Part shown: positions 61,768 to 64,000 of the stretch, one piece after another
Position numbering within the stretch: position 1 is the first letter of the stretch
How the letters are laid out: the number at the start of each line of letters is the position of its first letter
NCBI RefSeq assembly: GCF_000004075.3
Contig: NC_026657.2
Span: 36,628,732 to 36,692,731, forward strand
Direction of reading: 5' to 3'
Length of the DNA stretch: 64,000 nucleotides
Source: Cucumis sativus
Taxonomy: Eukaryota > Streptophyta > Magnoliopsida > Cucurbitales > Cucurbitaceae
Made by a program: the position numbers and the translations under genes
The notes under the pieces: generated by a model
What the model was told of the DNA's origin: nothing
The model's input: the letters and a program-made list of their open reading frames with translations, nothing else
Database searches by the model: none

Positions 61768-62540
61768 CTGTCAATGTTTCAAATGGACCCAAATCAAATC
61801 AACTAAATCTCCCTTCTTATTTTCTTTTTTTTTTTCTAAATTAAAAATTTATTCGGTTCTTCTTAACGTGACGTGAAAGATTTGAACCTTAAATTTAGTT
61901 TTAGTGAAGAGTTTACGTTTTAACTACCTTACTTAAAGTGTGAATTCTAATTCTTCATTTTGCTACGTGTAATCTTTTTGTTTCTTACCATTTTTTTCTT
62001 TCTTTCCGTTGGAATTTGAAAGTTAATGAGATTTAACGATATATCTATTTGTCTATTTTTAGTTTAATCTTTTTTTTTTTGTTAAGACGTGGGTATGAAT
62101 CTTCAAACTTATATTGATTAAAGACGACTTAATAAAGATTATTCAATCTTAGTTTCTTTTGAGGATTAGTCCTTCTTAATTACAATCTTATTCCATGTTT
62201 AAAATATAGAAATTATTATTGTTTTACTAATCAAACAAAAGTTCAGTTTCTTTTGATGTCTCTATTGTATTAATTTCAGCCAAGAAACTTTTGCCGTTCA
62301 AAAAATATTTATCAGAATTGTAATAAATTTACTCAAATTGAAAAACTAAACACAATAAATAAATAAAAGGCTTTAAAAGGTCATTTCAAAAAATTGCTAA
62401 AAAGGACTCTTGACAAAAGAAAAATTAGGTAGTACCAAAAATCCTTGGGGAATTGACAAAAATAGGCCAAAAATGGGGTAGAAATAGAGTTTTAGGATTG
62501 ATTGTAGAAAAGTTGAGATTTAGGATAAATTGGAGGTGAA
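61768..62540. other. AT-rich DNA upstream of the MCU exon
   Basis: No MCU exon 1 or other gene is visible. It may be intron. Poly-T and AT-rich sequence only. Confidence 0.5.
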
Positions 62541-62954
62541 ATGACGAAAATACCCTCTTTTATTTTCCTTCCTCTTTTCTTCTTTTTCCTTTTCTTCAAC
62601 CCGAAGACAGAAGGCCGTTCAAAAGAAAAACGTAAACTCGCATTTGAACTCTCCCGCGTCTGCAGTTACCCTCTTCAACTCTCTCCCGGCTCCGGTGAAC
62701 GTTTTTCTCTTCCGTCCATTTCTTCTCCACTTCCATCCATTTCTTCTTCACGACTCTCCGCTATATTTTCCGATTTCAACTTGTTCACCGAACGTCTCCA
62801 TTTCTTCTGCACGGGTCTCCATTTCGACTTCATCTCCGGCGGACGCTTCTCCACTTCCATCCATTTCGATTTCAGGTTTGTTTTCACCGGACCTCTCCAT
62901 TTCTTATCCACTCCTCTACATTGGCAGTGCCGTATCCATCATCTTTGAAGTCAA
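62541..62954 (+). other. Probable 5' leader exon of the downstream transposon-type gene
   Basis: GC-richer, CT-rich DNA rich in CTCCATTTC and TTCTTC phrases that repeat at irregular spacing, so long open frames arise in several frames by composition. I do not believe they are translated. It ends in TTGAAGTCAA followed by GTGAGTAATA, a good splice donor at 62955. Spliced to the acceptor TGCAG at 63851-63855, this would place it as a 5' UTR exon ahead of the ATG at 63864. Confidence 0.4.
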
Positions 62955-63350
62955 GTGAGTAATAAAATCTCAGTTTTTTTTTTAGAGTTAGTCTGTTGTA
63001 GCTTATTTATTATTACAGTATTCCATCTTGTTTGTTTAAGTTGTCTGTTAAGATGTGAGTTTTTTGTTTTTTGGCACATTTTGGAGAAGAAATGCATGTC
63101 ATATGCACACAGACATAGAGAACCGTGGGAGCCATTCTGTTTTTAGGAAGAAAAACCATTTCCTTTGCAATGTACTGTAATAATAGAAAAACCATACCTT
63201 GGAGTTTAGAACTTGAATTCGAACATATATTTGGTATCCCATATAAACTCTGCAAAGTTACCAGTACAATAGATATGTGCTAAACATGCATTCTAAATAT
63301 TGTATTCTAAAGACATTATCATAAGCTGCATTGTTGAAAGACCATTTCCT

Positions 63351-63783
63351 TTGCCTTGAAGTTTTCCATCATCTCTCACCTATCAGCACCTATCTCTCAC
63401 CTTCCAAAATTTTGAGTAGAAGTCCCAATATAAGAGTGTTAACTTCCTAAACCGTTTAGAATGCATGTTTAGCTAGTCTACTAGGTGTTAAGGCTATAGG
63501 GTTAGCAATTGTATTAGACTTAGCAACTTTGCCTTGAAGTTTTCCATCATCTCTCACCTATCAGCACCTATCTCTCACCTTCCAAAATTTTGAGTAGAAG
63601 TCCCAATATAAGAGTGTAAACTTCCTAAACGGTTTAGAATGCATGTTTAGCTAGTCTACTAGGTGTTAAGGCTATAGGGTTAGCAATTCTATTAGACTTA
63701 GCAACTTTGCCTTGAAGTTTTTCATCATCTCTCACCTATCAGCACCTATCTCTCACCTTCCAAAATTTTGAGTAGAAGTCCCA
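63351..63783 (+). repeat. 178-bp tandem repeat, about 2.4 copies
   Basis: Units start TTGCCTTGAAGTTTTCCATC at 63351 and 63529, and near-identically at 63707 (one T for C). The third is cut off after AGAAGTCCCAA (about 63783). Copies differ by only a few bases, so the duplication is recent. Inside each unit CTCTCACCTATCAGCACCTA is itself partly repeated. The array lies inside the presumed leader intron 62955-63855. Confidence 0.93.
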
Positions 63784-63863
63784 AGATGCTAGTGCATCCA
63801 TGTTAAGTAAGTCTCTTATGCAATTATATTTAATTAGTTTTTTTTTTTTATGCAGGTCTCAGT

Positions 63864-64000
63864 ATGGCTTCGACATCAACTAACGGTCCCATGTACAAGA
63901 TTGACCCTGCTCATCATTTTCAGTCTATAGTAAGTAGTTTAGCACATTTAGAAAACAGTACACGTACAATAAAGGCTAAATTGAAACCGGATCAATTAAC
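63864..64000 (+). CDS. N-terminus of a probable Mutator-type (DUF1985/Ulp1) transposon protein, partial
   Basis: ATG at 63864 opens 45 codons with no stop to the window edge, beginning MASTSTNGPMYKIDPAHHFQ and ending IKAKLKPDQLT. It follows a T-rich tract and an AG acceptor (63855) eight bases before the ATG, so it starts an exon. The KLKPDQLT segment parallels LTPSQIVIFKR of the DUF1985-like relic at 23270-23605, and the opening is like cucurbit DUF1985 proteins that I recall. Such proteins come with plant MULEs carrying a Ulp1 peptidase. The recent-looking repeat and clean frame suggest a young copy, but only its start is in view. A host gene cannot be excluded. Confidence 0.5.
   Translation, partial: MASTSTNGPMYKIDPAHHFQSIVSSLAHLENSTRTIKAKLKPDQL

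Noticed and set aside
62541-62958. Overlapping 135- and 104-codon plus-strand frames
   Set aside because: CT-rich, internally repetitive sequence keeps several frames open at once; better explained as an untranslated leader.
1-64000. CRISPR array, operon, prophage or other prokaryote-type system
   Set aside because: The window is spliced plant nuclear DNA; the tandem repeats seen have no spacer pattern and no associated genes.

Overview
This window is nuclear DNA from a flowering plant. The genes are split by GT..AG introns, their products match land-plant families most closely (exocyst SEC3, plastid ribosomal protein S9, CML41-like calmodulin, GATL glycosyltransferase, a P-class PPR protein, a plant-type MCU), and the space between them is very AT-rich and strewn with transposon debris. 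The proteins read as eudicot. Some transposon fragments resemble ones I remember from Cucurbitaceae, so a cucurbit is my best guess; this is recollection, not a search.

Layout. 1-142 is the start of an unidentified minus-strand gene that leaves the window. 0.96-3.14 kb is repeat: a possible retroelement remnant, then a GGGTGTGTTTGG-ended element holding six worn repeat units. 4.03-5.47 kb (+) is a five-exon gene for a plastid-type multi-pass membrane protein whose 3' end has been tandemly duplicated. 7.5-8.3 kb is an LTR-element fossil. 9.0-10.0 kb holds two tandem C/D-box snoRNA genes, each with its own site II/TATA-type promoter. 11.3-22.1 kb (-) is the 25-exon exocyst gene SEC3A, which I could assemble in frame to 883 residues. 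25.3-28.6 kb (-) is a six-exon TOD1-like DUF616 gene (473 aa). 31.7-33.6 kb (-) is plastid RPS9 (two exons, 204 aa). 36.1 kb (+) is tRNA-Thr(AGT). 37.5-38.1 kb (-) is a CML41-like gene, and 39.5-42.2 kb (-) is an intronless 20-repeat PPR gene related to Arabidopsis At1g19290. 42.7-53.5 kb is a gene-free AT-rich stretch with retroelement fossils, a possible Helitron terminus and internally repeated DNA. 53.6-54.6 kb (-) is an intronless GATL gene. 57.8-60.6 kb holds a CACTA fragment next to a broken Ty1/copia fossil. 61.3-61.8 kb (-) is the pore-coding last exon of a mitochondrial calcium uniporter with no first exon in view. 62.5-64.0 kb (+) looks like the 5' part of a Mutator-type (DUF1985/Ulp1) transposon gene whose leader intron carries a 178-bp tandem repeat.

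The genes are independent plant transcription units, not an operon. Four serve secretion, the cell wall or cell boundary (SEC3A, DUF616, GATL, CML41), and at least two serve organelle gene expression (RPS9, PPR). I found no gene cluster or defence-like system. The most interesting items are the snoRNA pair, which carries three antisense elements to one stretch of 25S rRNA; the duplicated 3' end of the plastid membrane gene; the promoter module shared between that gene and the second snoRNA; and the uniporter exon stranded beside a transposon.
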